A stretch of 64,000 bases of DNA from Streptomyces sp. TS71-3 (GCF_018327685.1 NZ_BNEL01000002.1:1-64000), one strand, 5' to 3'. Numbered from the stretch's first letter, positions 35,772 to 44,377 are shown. The notes: generated from the letters alone by a model not told the origin. Made by a program: numbers and translations.

Positions 35772-36446
35772 ATGAAGCTTCTCCTCACCGACTCCGGCGT
35801 CAGGAACGCGAGCATTCTGGCGGCGCTGGTCGATCTCCTCGGCAAGCCCATCTCCGAGGCCGACGCCCTCTGCATCCCCACCGCAGGGTACGGGGGCCCC
35901 TACGGGGACCCATACGGACCATGGCAGTTCACCAGCGGACAGTCCTCCAGTCCCATGACCGAGTTGGGCTGGAAGTCAGTGGGCGTGCTAGAGCTCGCCG
36001 TACTGCCCGACATCGAGGAGGAACGCTGGATCTCCTGGGTCCGGGAGGCAGACGTCCTCCTCGTGAACGGGGGCGACGCGCTGTACCTGTGCCACTGGAT
36101 GCGAAAGTCCGGACTGGCCGACCTCCTCCCGACGCTGCACGACACCGTCTACGTCGGGCTCAGTGCCGGAAGCATGGTCCTGACCCCTCGTATCGGAGAG
36201 GAGTTCGTCAGTTGGACGCCCCCCAGCGGTGACGACAGCATGCTGGGAGTTGTCGACTTCTCCATCTTCCCGCACCTTGAGAGCCCTGGCTGCCCAGAGA
36301 GAAGCATGGCCGAGGCAGAGCGGTGGGCCGCCAAGATCGGGGATCCGGCATACGCCATCGACGCTGAGACCGCCATCAAGGTGACCAACGGCAGAATCGA
36401 GGTCGTCTCCGAGGGCCACTGGAAGCTGCTCAACCCGGCATCATGA
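35772..36446 (+). CDS. Peptidase E-like S51 family protein (transposon passenger)
   Basis: A 224-residue protein with an S51 nucleophile elbow, VGLSAGSMVLTPRIG (Ser in G-x-S-A-G), and upstream VLLVNGGDALYLCHWM and LLTDSGVRNASILAAL, typical of the peptidase E/cyanophycinase-like fold. Family members cleave Asp-X dipeptides. Intact and divergent from the transposase by about 120 bp, with its own start after AGGG. Located wholly within the inverted repeats of the element, so it would move with it; a selective role (resistance, peptide detoxification) is speculative. Confidence 0.85.
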   Translation: MKLLLTDSGVRNASILAALVDLLGKPISEADALCIPTAGYGGPYGDPYGPWQFTSGQSSSPMTELGWKSVGVLELAVLPDIEEERWISWVREADVLLVNGGDALYLCHWMRKSGLADLLPTLHDTVYVGLSAGSMVLTPRIGEEFVSWTPPSGDDSMLGVVDFSIFPHLESPGCPERSMAEAERWAAKIGDPAYAIDAETAIKVTNGRIEVVSEGHWKLLNPAS

Positions 36447-36589
36447 ACAACAACGACTTTCCCGTCCCCGAGGTCTGCGCGCTGGAGCCGGAGGAGACAC
36501 CAGGACCGCGATGACCACCCTGCACAATGTGAGGGGGGCGAGCCCTCGTGTGCGGTAAGCGGCAGGCCTCCCGTCGCCAGCTCCGCAAG

Positions 36590-36610
36590 ATCGCCACGTG
36601 AGACATCCTC
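36590..36610 (-). repeat. Right terminal inverted repeat of IS5-family element
   Basis: Perfect 21-bp complement of the left end, followed directly by the second TAA target copy. Confidence 0.92.
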
Positions 36611-37228
36611 TAAGGGCGACCTGCAAGCTGAATCGGAGCTCCACGTCTTTCGACAACACGGTCAGGTTCGGGCACGGCGGTACCAAAGGCGATTACGAAT
36701 ATCTGGAGTTCACGATCGTCGGTGAGGACGAGAACGTGTTCGCGGTGGAGGGGCGCGGGTCCCGCTCCGAGGACGACACGGTGGATTTCCGGCTCGGGGT
36801 GAACAACGGGATCAGCGGGCAGTTCGATGACGGGAAGACGGTGACACTCCCGGCCGGCGGCCCCTGGCGGTCCGTCGGGCCCGTCTATGTCGACGAGGAC
36901 ATGTACGGCAAGACCCAGTACGACGTCCGCTTCGACGGATCTGTGCGCGCGGACGGGCCGACTGGCTACGTCATCGATGGGGAGTTGTCGGCGTTCGGGG
37001 GCGCGGCGGCGCTGACGACGCAGTACGCGAGGCTGGGACACAAGGGGGCGGGGGGGTTCCTGGCACCACGAGGCCGTCGCCTGCGAGGACACCCCGAAGA
37101 GGATCAGGATCAGGGGCAACCGCGACAGCGGCAAGGACGTTCAGGTGAAGGTGGGCGCCACCAGCGAGGTGGCCAACCTCTACGGCTACGGAGAGGTGAT
37201 CACCCGCTCGTTGCCTGAGGAGTTCTGA
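36611..37228 (+). pseudogene. 3' part of the interrupted hypothetical gene, with a G-run frameshift
   Basis: Continues the frame of the fragment at 34699 (LRATCKLNRSSTSFDNTVRF, YEYLEFTIVGEDENVFAVEG, DVRFDGSVRADGPTGYVIDG). At about 37041-37057 a run of Gs separated by one C breaks the frame; deleting one G gives WHHEAVACEDTPKRIRIRGN and DVQVKVGATSEVANLYGYGE with a stop at 37226-37228. The protein looks beta-rich and of unknown function, about 245 residues when restored. It is convergent with the tpg-position gene, ending 28 bp from its stop. Confidence 0.7.
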
Positions 37229-37255
37229 GCGCGCCCCATATGAGGAGGGGGCTGG

Positions 37256-37840
37256 TCAGGCTCCGATGCCGAGTGCGCCGACGTAGGCGTAGGCGCCGTA
37301 GCCGGAGTCGAGGTCGGAGATGAGGTCGTCCCAGATGTCGTCCAGGGTGTCCGCGTCGCCCTCTGCCCAGGCGTCAACAGCTTCGTCCCACACGTAGCGG
37401 GCCTGGATGGAGCGCTCGGACAGGTTCGGACGCCGGCGGGCTTGGGGCACGTTCGTCTGGTCGACCGGGTAGACCTCGATACGCCGGCCCCGCCCCTCGT
37501 TGTCCAGGAGCCGCTTCAGTGCTCCGGAGCGGACCACGTTCTCGCGTCGACGCTCCTGGTACGCCGCATCGACGGCCTCCAGCTTGCCTGCGGACGGACG
37601 GCGGCCGGCCTCCCAGGAGCGCAGGAGGCGCGCGCTGACGCCGTGCTGGCGCAGGGCCTCACGGCCGGCGGGGCTGGCCAGGTAGCGCAGCCGGGCGTTG
37701 AGGCCTCGGGTGGTGGTGACCGGGGAGGCGATGCCGCCTTCACGGGCGATGCGGTCGATCTCGCGGGCGAGGGCCTGGCCACCGCTCATGCCGCGGGCGC
37801 CGTACTTTTGCCACTCGCCCCACCCGTATTCGCCGCCCAC
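37256..37840 (-). CDS. Candidate divergent telomere terminal protein (tpg position)
   Basis: A 194-residue protein directly following the tap-like gene, with stop and GTG start sharing one base (TAGTG). The N-terminal half has GLNARLRYLASPAGREAL then an HTH (HGVSARLLRSWEAGRRPSAG), arrangement comparable to Tpg, which also has ARLRFL then GVSQRSVERY. The second half is basic then acidic (IWDDLISDLDSG) and ends in aromatics (YGAYAYVGALGIGA). It lacks the well-known Tpg C-terminal wording, so it is either a divergent Tpg or another Tap partner. Known: Tap recruits Tpg, which is covalently bound to 5' telomere ends. An internal ATG at 37789 is an alternative start. Confidence 0.55.
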   Translation of the reverse strand: MGGEYGWGEWQKYGARGMSGGQALAREIDRIAREGGIASPVTTTRGLNARLRYLASPAGREALRQHGVSARLLRSWEAGRRPSAGKLEAVDAAYQERRRENVVRSGALKRLLDNEGRGRRIEVYPVDQTNVPQARRRPNLSERSIQARYVWDEAVDAWAEGDADTLDDIWDDLISDLDSGYGAYAYVGALGIGA

Positions 37841-39297
37841 TACTGGTCACCCCCGAGGATGTAGGTGTTCTTCGGCTTCACCTGCGCCAGATCGCGGCCC
37901 GCTTCGAATACTTGGCGCCAGTCCCCCGCGACGTGCAATTCGTCGGTGCCGGACATCTCCACCACCGTCAAACCGGCCTCATGCGCTTTGTGCGCCTTGC
38001 GCCAGAGATTCGCGAATGCCTGCGAGCGGATAATGTGCATCCAATCCGGGCGCCTAATCGCGCGGTTGGCGCTGGACTCCCCGATGGTGGACACGAACTT
38101 AGAATACATGAACTTCACGTATTCCGTGGTCACTTCATCGTCATTCGCAATGGCCTCTTTACGGACCTCTACCAGGGCACGGCGCATTTTCTCCAATAGC
38201 CCTTCGCTGCTGCCCGACGTCCACGACTCGTGAATGATCGGCGCATCGCAGAGTGGGGTGTCGAGTCGGGCGCAGTGCAGCAGGAGCCGCAGCGTGGGTT
38301 CGGTCACCCACAGGTCACCCGGTTCTTTCCTGGCGCCGAGCGGGGAGGGGAGGTCTTCCGCGGTCCATGCGGGCGGGGTGATGCGGTGAATTCCGGACCG
38401 CTTCGGGTCGTGCGCTGCCGCGTCACCGGTCGAGTGGACCAGCTTGCCGATCGGCAGATGGGTCTTGAGCGCGGCGAGGTAGGCCGCGTTGGCGTCGAGC
38501 GCGGTGACCTCCAAGTGCACCAGGCCCTCCCGGGCTGCGCGCGCCAGCTCGGCCGCGCGCCACTTCGGCCGGGCCTCCCATACCTGGTCCGCACCCTTTT
38601 GAGTGCGCTTTTGGAGGAGGTCGCTGGTCGGGGGGAACTGGCTGTGCTCGTATCGGCCGCCGACGCGGGAGGCCTCGAACAGGTCCATGACGTCGGGGAT
38701 CGCCCGCTTGATCAGGGCGGCCCGTGCGGCGTCGATGTCGCCCTGGTGCTCGCGCAGGGTACGAGTGACCGCGGCGCGTACCAGGTCGGCCAGGGGGCCG
38801 GCGGGGGTGGGGCGGCGCGGCACCCGGGCCTGCTGCTCCACGGCCTGCTGCTCCACGGCCTGCTGCTCCGTGGCCGGTGGCTCCGCAGCCGGTACCGCCG
38901 ATTCGACCTCCGCGGCCGACGCCGCAGGAGCGGCCGGCGCCAACACGGCCGACCGCACGGGCGCCGGGGTCGGCGGCGCGGCCGTGAGGTCGGCCTCCGG
39001 GACGTCGGCGGGGGCCGTGGGGAGCGGGATGGCGGCCTGGATGGTGCCGCGGGTGATGCGGTCCGCGGGGAGGCGGGAGGCCGCGTGCGTCGGGCCGGCG
39101 AGTAGATCGAGCGGGGTCATCCCCCAGTGCGCGGCGAGCCGGTCGACGTCGCCGAGCGTCCAGGCCGCCCTGCCGGCCTGCTTCTTGGACACCTGCGCCT
39201 GCGTCACATCGAGGGCGGCGCCGAGCTGCGCCTGGCGCTCGCCGGTGCGCTGCATCAGCGCGGCCACGGTGAGCCGCAACAGGTCCTCCGTGCTCAT
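37840..39297 (-). CDS. tap: Telomere-associated protein, Tap-like
   Basis: A 485-residue protein (ATG 39297 or 39300). HTH at the N-terminus (RTGERQAQLGAALDVTQAQV SKKQAGR), a Pro/Ala linker with EQQAV repeats, the block shared with the 10278 gene (GDIDAARAALIKRAIPDVM), and a C-terminal domain matching Tap in layout: ALDANAAYLAAL (268-), KFMYSKFVSTIG (395-), VVEMSGTDELHVAG (446-). These three resemble family-B polymerase motifs A, B and C in degenerate form. Shorter than chromosomal Tap (about 740 residues), as plasmid versions may be. It starts the operon with the tpg-position gene; Tap binds telomere 3' overhangs for end patching. Confidence 0.7.
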   Translation of the reverse strand: MSTEDLLRLTVAALMQRTGERQAQLGAALDVTQAQVSKKQAGRAAWTLGDVDRLAAHWGMTPLDLLAGPTHAASRLPADRITRGTIQAAIPLPTAPADVPEADLTAAPPTPAPVRSAVLAPAAPAASAAEVESAVPAAEPPATEQQAVEQQAVEQQARVPRRPTPAGPLADLVRAAVTRTLREHQGDIDAARAALIKRAIPDVMDLFEASRVGGRYEHSQFPPTSDLLQKRTQKGADQVWEARPKWRAAELARAAREGLVHLEVTALDANAAYLAALKTHLPIGKLVHSTGDAAAHDPKRSGIHRITPPAWTAEDLPSPLGARKEPGDLWVTEPTLRLLLHCARLDTPLCDAPIIHESWTSGSSEGLLEKMRRALVEVRKEAIANDDEVTTEYVKFMYSKFVSTIGESSANRAIRRPDWMHIIRSQAFANLWRKAHKAHEAGLTVVEMSGTDELHVAGDWRQVFEAGRDLAQVKPKNTYILGGDQ

Positions 39298-39471
39298 CAT
39301 GGCGACCACCCTACCAGGGATTATTCCAAATCGGCATTGTTGATTCCTGGTTGACATTCTTGCTGCCTGTGTCCCGAGGTCACGTACGGCCGTGTGACGG
39401 CCGTTGGCGATCTGTCCCGACCGGATCCCGCCGGAGCGTGGTGTTCGGGGCTCTCAGGGGCCGTTGACGGC

Positions 39472-39849
39472 CTAGAGCGAGGCCTTCGGCGACTGGACAG
39501 AGTCCGAGAGGGCGGCGGCCAGGCGGTAGACGCCGCCGGCGTGCGTGCTGCCGAGCGGCAGCACGGCCACAACGTCGCGGACCAGCCCGAGGACCGACAG
39601 TGAGCTGAACAGGGGTGCGCCGTGCGTGCACGGCCTGTACGTGCCCCGGTCGACCTGGCCGAGGTCACGCCGGACGCCCTCCAGGCGGGGGACGTCGACA
39701 AGCGGCGACTCCGCGGCGCGGTTGGCTCGGATGACGTCCGTGAGGATCTTGCGCATGTGGGGGTAGCTGGCGTTCCAGAGCTCGGTCAGCCGGGCTGCTG
39801 TAGGGGCGTCGATGTGTGTGTTGGTGCGGATGCTGTCTTCGGTGATCAC
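39472..39849 (-). CDS. Hypothetical protein upstream of tap
   Basis: A 125-residue protein starting at GTG 39849 (MITEDSIRTNTHIDAPTAAR), chosen because CAGGAG lies nine bases upstream. Central helices (LTELWNASYPHMRKILTDVI) and a C-terminal LFSSLSVLGLVRDVVAVLPL stretch are visible. No family recognised. It lies 175 bp upstream of tap in the same direction and may be part of the same plasmid-type module. AT-rich DNA at 39330-39360 between them may be the tap promoter. Confidence 0.5.
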   Translation of the reverse strand: MITEDSIRTNTHIDAPTAARLTELWNASYPHMRKILTDVIRANRAAESPLVDVPRLEGVRRDLGQVDRGTYRPCTHGAPLFSSLSVLGLVRDVVAVLPLGSTHAGGVYRLAAALSDSVQSPKASL

Positions 39850-40027
39850 GGGTACTCCTGGGTGTTGGCGCCGGACGGTGGGCGGCTGACGGCCGGTCAC
39901 CGTCGAATCCGCGGGAGATCGTCTGTACGGGCCGCTGAGAGCCGATCTCCACCGGGTCGGACCAACTACCCGAGCCCGGCGGGAAATCGCCGGGCCTGGT
40001 CGACGTCCGCGTCGGGGGCGGTGAGGG

Positions 40028-40423
40028 TCACTGCCGGGCCTCCGCTTCGCTGCGGGTGACGCCGGGGTGGGTGCACCGGCGCTGGCCGCCGGTGTCGTCG
40101 TCGTCCAGGAGCCAGCCGTACGCGTCGCACGCCGGGCAGGCCGCGATGACAGCCGCCCGCGGCAGTGCCGGCCTCCCGCCGGCCTGCGCCACCTTGGCCT
40201 GGGGCCGCACCGTGGTGTACCGGCGCAGGTCCTCCACCCATCCGGGCAGGCACTTCGTCCACGACGCCGCGCCGCCGGTGTTCTTCAGCACGTCGGCCTC
40301 CAGCAGGTCGCGATCCCCCGCGTCCAGGCCCACGATCGACGGCCAACCCTGACGGCGCATCGTGCGCAGCAGCGGCACCGCGGACTTGCGGGCCGTCCTC
40401 GCGCCGGCCTGCCACTGCCGCAT
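40028..40423 (-). CDS. Hypothetical protein with Cys pair, cut at its upstream side
   Basis: A 131-residue open frame (MRQWQAGARTARKSAVPLLR) with IVGLDAGDRDLLEADVLKNT and a C-terminal zinc-ribbon-like ACPACDAYGWLLDDDD ... RRCTHPG. The Cys/His spacing suggests a metal-binding knuckle common in Streptomyces plasmid proteins. Coding sequence appears to continue upstream (QRPRTGNQQ) until about 40440 where foreign sequence begins, so the N-terminus may be missing. Function unknown. Confidence 0.45.
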   Translation of the reverse strand: MRQWQAGARTARKSAVPLLRTMRRQGWPSIVGLDAGDRDLLEADVLKNTGGAASWTKCLPGWVEDLRRYTTVRPQAKVAQAGGRPALPRAAVIAACPACDAYGWLLDDDDTGGQRRCTHPGVTRSEAEARQ

Positions 40424-40442
40424 CTGCTGATTGCCCGTCCTC

Positions 40443-40756
40443 GGCCGCTGATCGAAGGGGCACGTGACCTCGGGGACACCATGAGGGTTCTCCCGGTCCC
40501 GGCGTACGCCTATCCGGGCGTCGCCTACCCGGCCTCGAAGGCCGCGGTCAACATGGTCACGGTCCAGTACGCGAATGCCTTACCGGACATCCGCGTCAAC
40601 GCCGTGGAGCCGGGTTACACCGCGACCGACCTCAACGGTCACACCGGCTTCCAGACCGTGGAGCAGGGCGCGGAGATCATCGTCCGGATGGCGGTGGTGG
40701 GCCCGGACGGGCCGACCGGGGGCTACTTCGACGCGGAGGGGACGCTGCCCTGGTAG
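40443..40756 (+). pseudogene. C-terminal remnant of a short-chain dehydrogenase/reductase
   Basis: Reads AYAYPGVAYPASKAAVNMVT (catalytic Y-x3-K: YPASK), IRVNAVEPGYTATDLNGHTG, GPTGGYFDAEGTLPW and a stop at 40756. The Rossmann nucleotide-binding half is missing; homology begins abruptly at about 40440, where the opposite-strand plasmid-type gene ends. This marks the boundary between the tap region and the metabolic cluster. Confidence 0.75.
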
Positions 40757-40891
40757 GCGGACGGCCGCCGCGCCGCCCGGCAGCCGGGGGCCGCGTGGTC
40801 CGGGTGCGCCGGGCCGGGTTCGCCGCCCCGTGACGGACGGCCGCGCGGTCCGGCCCGGGGCGCGCCAGGAGGCGTCCCCGGGCCGGCCGGG

Positions 40892-41335
40892 TCAGGAGTA
40901 CGCGGCCAGGTCCGCGGGCGTCTGGTCCCGGTAGCCCTGGCTGACCTCCACCACCACCCCGTCGGGGTCGGTGACCCAGATCGTCTTCCAGCCGGGGATG
41001 ACGGAGTCGAACGCCAGCGGCCCGAGCGAGAGCGTCAGTTCGCCCTCGGCCTCCCGCCAGAACGCGTCCACGTCGTCGACCTGGAAGGCGAGGTGGCGGG
41101 CGATGCCGGGGTGGTCGGGCCCGTCGTCGCCCGAGGTGAGCAGCGGGGGGTTCGCCGACCTGAACAGCTCCAGGTAGACGTCGCCGCTGCGCAGGAAGAC
41201 CACGCGGACGTCGCCGTCCTCGATGACCCGGGCGCGGCGGAAGCCGAACCAGCGGGTGTAGAACTCCTCGGTGGCGTCCTGGTCGGCGCAGTTCAGCCCC
41301 ACGTGGGACCAGCGGGCGGTAACCGGTGCGGTCAT
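40892..41335 (-). CDS. VOC-family (glyoxalase/dioxygenase-fold) protein
   Basis: A 147-residue protein with paired beta-alpha-beta-beta modules: WSHVGLNCADQDATEEFYTR starts module one (metal-ligand His) and GIARHLAFQVDDVDAFWREA module two; WVTDPDGVVVEVSQGY supplies the typical C-terminal Glu. The fold supports lyase, isomerase and ring-cleavage reactions and some resistance proteins, so substrate cannot be told. Last gene of a minus-strand set, 11 bp after the SnoaL-like gene at 41347. Confidence 0.85.
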   Translation of the reverse strand: MTAPVTARWSHVGLNCADQDATEEFYTRWFGFRRARVIEDGDVRVVFLRSGDVYLELFRSANPPLLTSGDDGPDHPGIARHLAFQVDDVDAFWREAEGELTLSLGPLAFDSVIPGWKTIWVTDPDGVVVEVSQGYRDQTPADLAAYS

Positions 41336-41346
41336 GGCGGCCTCCC

Positions 41347-41718
41347 TCACTTCCCGGTGACGGGGGCGAACGGCACGGTGTCGTGGACGTTCGTCATGTA
41401 GACAATGTGACCGTCGGCGACCTGGAAGTAGTTGCACACGTCGGCCTCGACGGCCACGCCGCTGTGCGTACGCGCCGAGATGTGCGACACGACCGCCGCC
41501 TGGTCGCCCTGGACCACGGTGTGGACGGGCCGGTTGGCGAACTCGGCGTACATGTCCGGGAAGCCCTTCATCATCTCGCGCAGCGTCTCGCGGCCCTCGA
41601 CGTGGCCCGCGAGTTGCTCGTCCATGGTCTGGTCCTCGGCGAACAGGTCGCACCAGGGGTCCCAGTCGCCGGCGTTGGCGAGGGCGTAGTAGCGCTCCAC
41701 GATCTCCGTGGTGTTCAT
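41347..41718 (-). CDS. SnoaL-like (NTF2-fold) protein
   Basis: A 123-residue cone-shaped NTF2-fold protein: MNTTEIVERYYALANAGDWD, LFAEDQTMDEQLAGHVEGRE, VEADVCNYFQVADGHIVYMT. The pattern (helix, D-x-W...F, E-G-R, then beta sheet) is that of SnoaL-like cyclases/hydratases and isomerases. ATG 41718. One of several SnoaL-like proteins in this cluster; it may act in the same pathway as the GMC oxidoreductase. Confidence 0.85.
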   Translation of the reverse strand: MNTTEIVERYYALANAGDWDPWCDLFAEDQTMDEQLAGHVEGRETLREMMKGFPDMYAEFANRPVHTVVQGDQAAVVSHISARTHSGVAVEADVCNYFQVADGHIVYMTNVHDTVPFAPVTGK

Positions 41719-41861
41719 GCTGTGCTCTCCTTCTGCTGGTGGGAGGGTGCTGCTCCGTGCCGGCCGTACTGGCCGTACTGGTCCGTGCGTGCGGCGGGGC
41801 CGGTGCCGGGCGGACGCGGCGGGCGCCGCCGCCGGATGTCCGCCCGGCACCGGGCGGCCGG

Positions 41862-42665
41862 TCACTCGGGGAGGGGTACGCCGGTCTGGTACATCAGGCC
41901 CGTGGTGTCGGCCTGCACCCAGCGCTCGGCGACCTTGCCGTTCTCCAGGCGGTAGACCTCGATGCTGGTCCAGCTGACGGCCTTGCCGGTCGGCTCCTGG
42001 CCGAAGAACGGGGCGATGTGCCGGCCGTTGAAGGTGATGTGCATGACGACCTTGTCGCCGTCGGCGGCGTAGAGCTGGTCGGTGGTGACGTGGAAGTCCA
42101 GGGCCTCGTGGGCGGCGCGGATGATGCCCTTCAGCTCCTCCAGGCTGGCCACGTCCCAGGCGGGGTTGCGGTCGACGAAGGTCGGGGCGAACAGGTCGTC
42201 GAGGTCGTCGTAGCGCCTGCTGTTGACGGCGTCGCTCACCTTCTGGACGACGGCGATGTTGGCGGCGTCGGAGGACAGCTGCTCGCGCAGGCCGAGGAGG
42301 TCGTCCTGGGCCCAGCGCTCGACGAGCACGCCCTGGGAGACCCGCCATATCTCGGTGGTGCTCCAGGTGACGTCACGGTCGGTGGCCGGGAGCCCGAAGG
42401 CGGTGCCGACGTGCTTGCCGGTCAGCCGCACCCGGGTGACGATCCGGTCGCCGGCCTCCAGGATCTCCTCCAGCTCGCCCCGCAGGCGCAGGGACTCCCT
42501 GGCGTCGCGGAGGGCGGCCTGGTAGGAGTCGATGCCCTTGATGTCGAAGCCGGGGTGGTGGTCCACGAAGTCGGGCCCGATCACCTCGGCGATCGTCCTG
42601 TGGTCGCCGCTGTTGAGCGCGGTCAGGAAGCGCCGGTAGACAGCGGTGGGGGAAAGGGTGTTCAT
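41862..42665 (-). CDS. Tandem SnoaL-like protein (two fused NTF2-fold domains)
   Basis: A 267-residue protein with two SnoaL domains: residues ~1-130 (AVYRRFLTALNSGDHRTIAE, HHPGFDIKGIDSYQAALRDA, WSTTEIWRVSQG) and ~135-267 (VSDAVNSRRYDDLDDLFAPT, FVDRNPAWDVASLEELKGII, WTSIEVYRLENGKVAERW). The internal duplication suggests a pseudo-dimer. Start ATG 42665 overlaps the end of the GMC gene (ATGA), so the two are coupled. Ester-cyclase-like family; substrate unknown. Confidence 0.85.
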   Translation of the reverse strand: MNTLSPTAVYRRFLTALNSGDHRTIAEVIGPDFVDHHPGFDIKGIDSYQAALRDARESLRLRGELEEILEAGDRIVTRVRLTGKHVGTAFGLPATDRDVTWSTTEIWRVSQGVLVERWAQDDLLGLREQLSSDAANIAVVQKVSDAVNSRRYDDLDDLFAPTFVDRNPAWDVASLEELKGIIRAAHEALDFHVTTDQLYAADGDKVVMHITFNGRHIAPFFGQEPTGKAVSWTSIEVYRLENGKVAERWVQADTTGLMYQTGVPLPE

Positions 42666-44254
42666 GCCGTTTCTCCTGTCGGGAGTGGGTGTGTCCTGGA
42701 TCGGAGAATCAGATCGGCGGCCTTTTCGCCGATCATGATGCTGGGGGCGTTGGTGTTGCCGGCCACGATGTCCGGCATGACGGAGGCGTCCGCCACCCGG
42801 AGCCCGGTGACGCCGTGCACGCGCAGCTCGGCGTCGACGACGGCCGCGTCGTCGGTGCCCATGCGGCAGGTGCCCACGGGGTGCCACAGGGTGGTGGCGT
42901 TGGCCCGGATGAACGCGCGCAGCTCCGCGTCGGTGGTGACCTGGGGCCCCGGCGCCAGCTCCGCGCCGCGCACCGCGTCGAAGGCGCTCGTGGCGGCCAG
43001 TTCGCGGGCGAGTCCCACACCGTGCAGCAGCACGTCGAGGTCGGCCTCGTCCGCGAGGTAGTTCGCCTCGACCCGGGCCTGGTCCCAGGCGTCGGCGCTC
43101 TGGAGCGTGACCCGGCCGCGGCTGCGGGGGAGCAGCGCGATGGGGGCGAAGGTGAACCCGGGGCCCTGCCACTGCCCGGCCGGAGCCGTGGGCGGCAGGA
43201 ACTTCACCGGCCCGAAGGTGAACTGGAGGTCGGGCGGGCCGTCCGGGCCCGCGGCCGGGGTCCTGGTGAACAGCCCGGCCTCGGACAGCAGCGCGCCGGG
43301 CGGGTGCTCGCCGCGTGCCTGGTAGCAGACGGGTAGGAAGACGTGGTCCTGGAGGTTGGCCCCGACCCCCGGCAGGTCCGCCAGGGCGCGGATGCCGTGC
43401 CGGCCGAGGTGCGCGGCCGGTCCGATGCCGGAGAGCATCAGCAGCTTCGGGCTCTCGAAGGCGCCCGCGCTGAGGATCACCTCCTGGGTGGCCGCCACGG
43501 TGTGGGTGCGGCCGTCCTTGACGTACTCGACCCCGGCGGCGCGGCGCCCGTCGAAGAGGACCTGGGTGACGCGGGCCTCGACCTGCACGTCGAGGTTGGA
43601 GCGGTCCAGGGCCGGGCGGAGGTAGGCGGTCGCCGCGCTGCTGCGGCGCCCGGCGGCGGTGCGGGTGGTCTGGTAGTAGAACCCGCCGCCCTCCTGGCGG
43701 ACGCCGTTGTAGTCGAGGCCGGTGCCGGTGTGGCCGAGTTCCCGGGTGGCGGCCACGAAGGCGCGGGCGACGGGGCTGGGGCGTTCCAGGTCCCTGACCT
43801 GTACGGGGCCGCCCCGGCCGCGGAGCGGGGAGCGCGGCCCGGCGTAGTCCTCGGACCGTTTGAAGTAGGGCAGGACGTCGTCGTAGGACCAGCCGGGGTT
43901 CCCCCGCGCGCTCCACCGGTCGTAGTCGGCGCGGCTGCCGCGCACCCACATCAGGGCGTTGACGGAGCTGCTGCCGCCGACCACTTTCCCGCGGGCCACG
44001 GGGATGCTGCGGCCGTCGAGCCGCTTCTCGGGGGCGGTGCGGTAGCCCCAGTCGATCGTGGGGCTCCACGGCGAGGTCAGCAGGGAGAGCACGGAGTCCG
44101 CGTCGGTGCCGTGGATCTCGGGCCGGTCGTCCCAGCCGCCGGCCTCCAGCAGCAGGACCGAGTGCCGGGGGTCGGCGCTGAGCCGGGCCGCGAGGGCCGA
44201 TCCCGCCGACCCGGCGCCGACGACGATGTAGTCGACTGCCCGGCCCCCGCTCAT
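42662..44254 (-). CDS. GMC-family FAD oxidoreductase
   Basis: A 530-residue flavoprotein. N-terminal dinucleotide fold VDYIVVGAGSAGSALAARLS, GMC signature 1 at ARGKVVGGSSSVNALMWVRG, signature 2-like ILSAGAFESPKLLMLSGIGP and the C-terminal active-site stretch TLWHPVGTCRMGTDDA with the catalytic His. The family oxidises alcohols such as choline, glucose and glucosides. In this cluster it is the obvious redox enzyme and, with the SnoaL and VOC genes downstream, may act on a sugar or alcohol intermediate. Confidence 0.92.
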   Translation of the reverse strand: MSGGRAVDYIVVGAGSAGSALAARLSADPRHSVLLLEAGGWDDRPEIHGTDADSVLSLLTSPWSPTIDWGYRTAPEKRLDGRSIPVARGKVVGGSSSVNALMWVRGSRADYDRWSARGNPGWSYDDVLPYFKRSEDYAGPRSPLRGRGGPVQVRDLERPSPVARAFVAATRELGHTGTGLDYNGVRQEGGGFYYQTTRTAAGRRSSAATAYLRPALDRSNLDVQVEARVTQVLFDGRRAAGVEYVKDGRTHTVAATQEVILSAGAFESPKLLMLSGIGPAAHLGRHGIRALADLPGVGANLQDHVFLPVCYQARGEHPPGALLSEAGLFTRTPAAGPDGPPDLQFTFGPVKFLPPTAPAGQWQGPGFTFAPIALLPRSRGRVTLQSADAWDQARVEANYLADEADLDVLLHGVGLARELAATSAFDAVRGAELAPGPQVTTDAELRAFIRANATTLWHPVGTCRMGTDDAAVVDAELRVHGVTGLRVADASVMPDIVAGNTNAPSIMIGEKAADLILRSRTHPLPTGETA

Positions 44255-44377
44255 CTCGGGCTCCTGGGCGGGCGGGTGCCGGCCGCCGGCCGGCGGGTGG
44301 GACGGCCGGCGGGGCAGCCGTGGTCGGGTGAACCAGTCATGGCGTCTCCTGGGATCGGTGCGGGGCGTCGGGGCCGG

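Larger units (their letters stand above)
34823..36610. mobile_element. IS5-family element with peptidase E passenger gene
   Basis: Perfect 21-bp terminal inverted repeats (34823-34843 and 36590-36610, GAGGATGTCTCACGTGGCGAT) are flanked by a TAA target duplication at 34820-34822 and 36611-36613. The element is 1788 bp, about twice a normal IS5 relative, because a complete peptidase E gene lies between the transposase and the right end. Removing the element and one TAA restores an open frame through the insertion site, so insertion was precise and probably recent. No second inverted repeat was found between transposase and passenger. Confidence 0.88.

Noticed and set aside
37256..37840. Firm tpg gene name
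   Set aside because: Position and HTH fit, but the known Tpg C-terminal pattern is missing, so the name is withheld.
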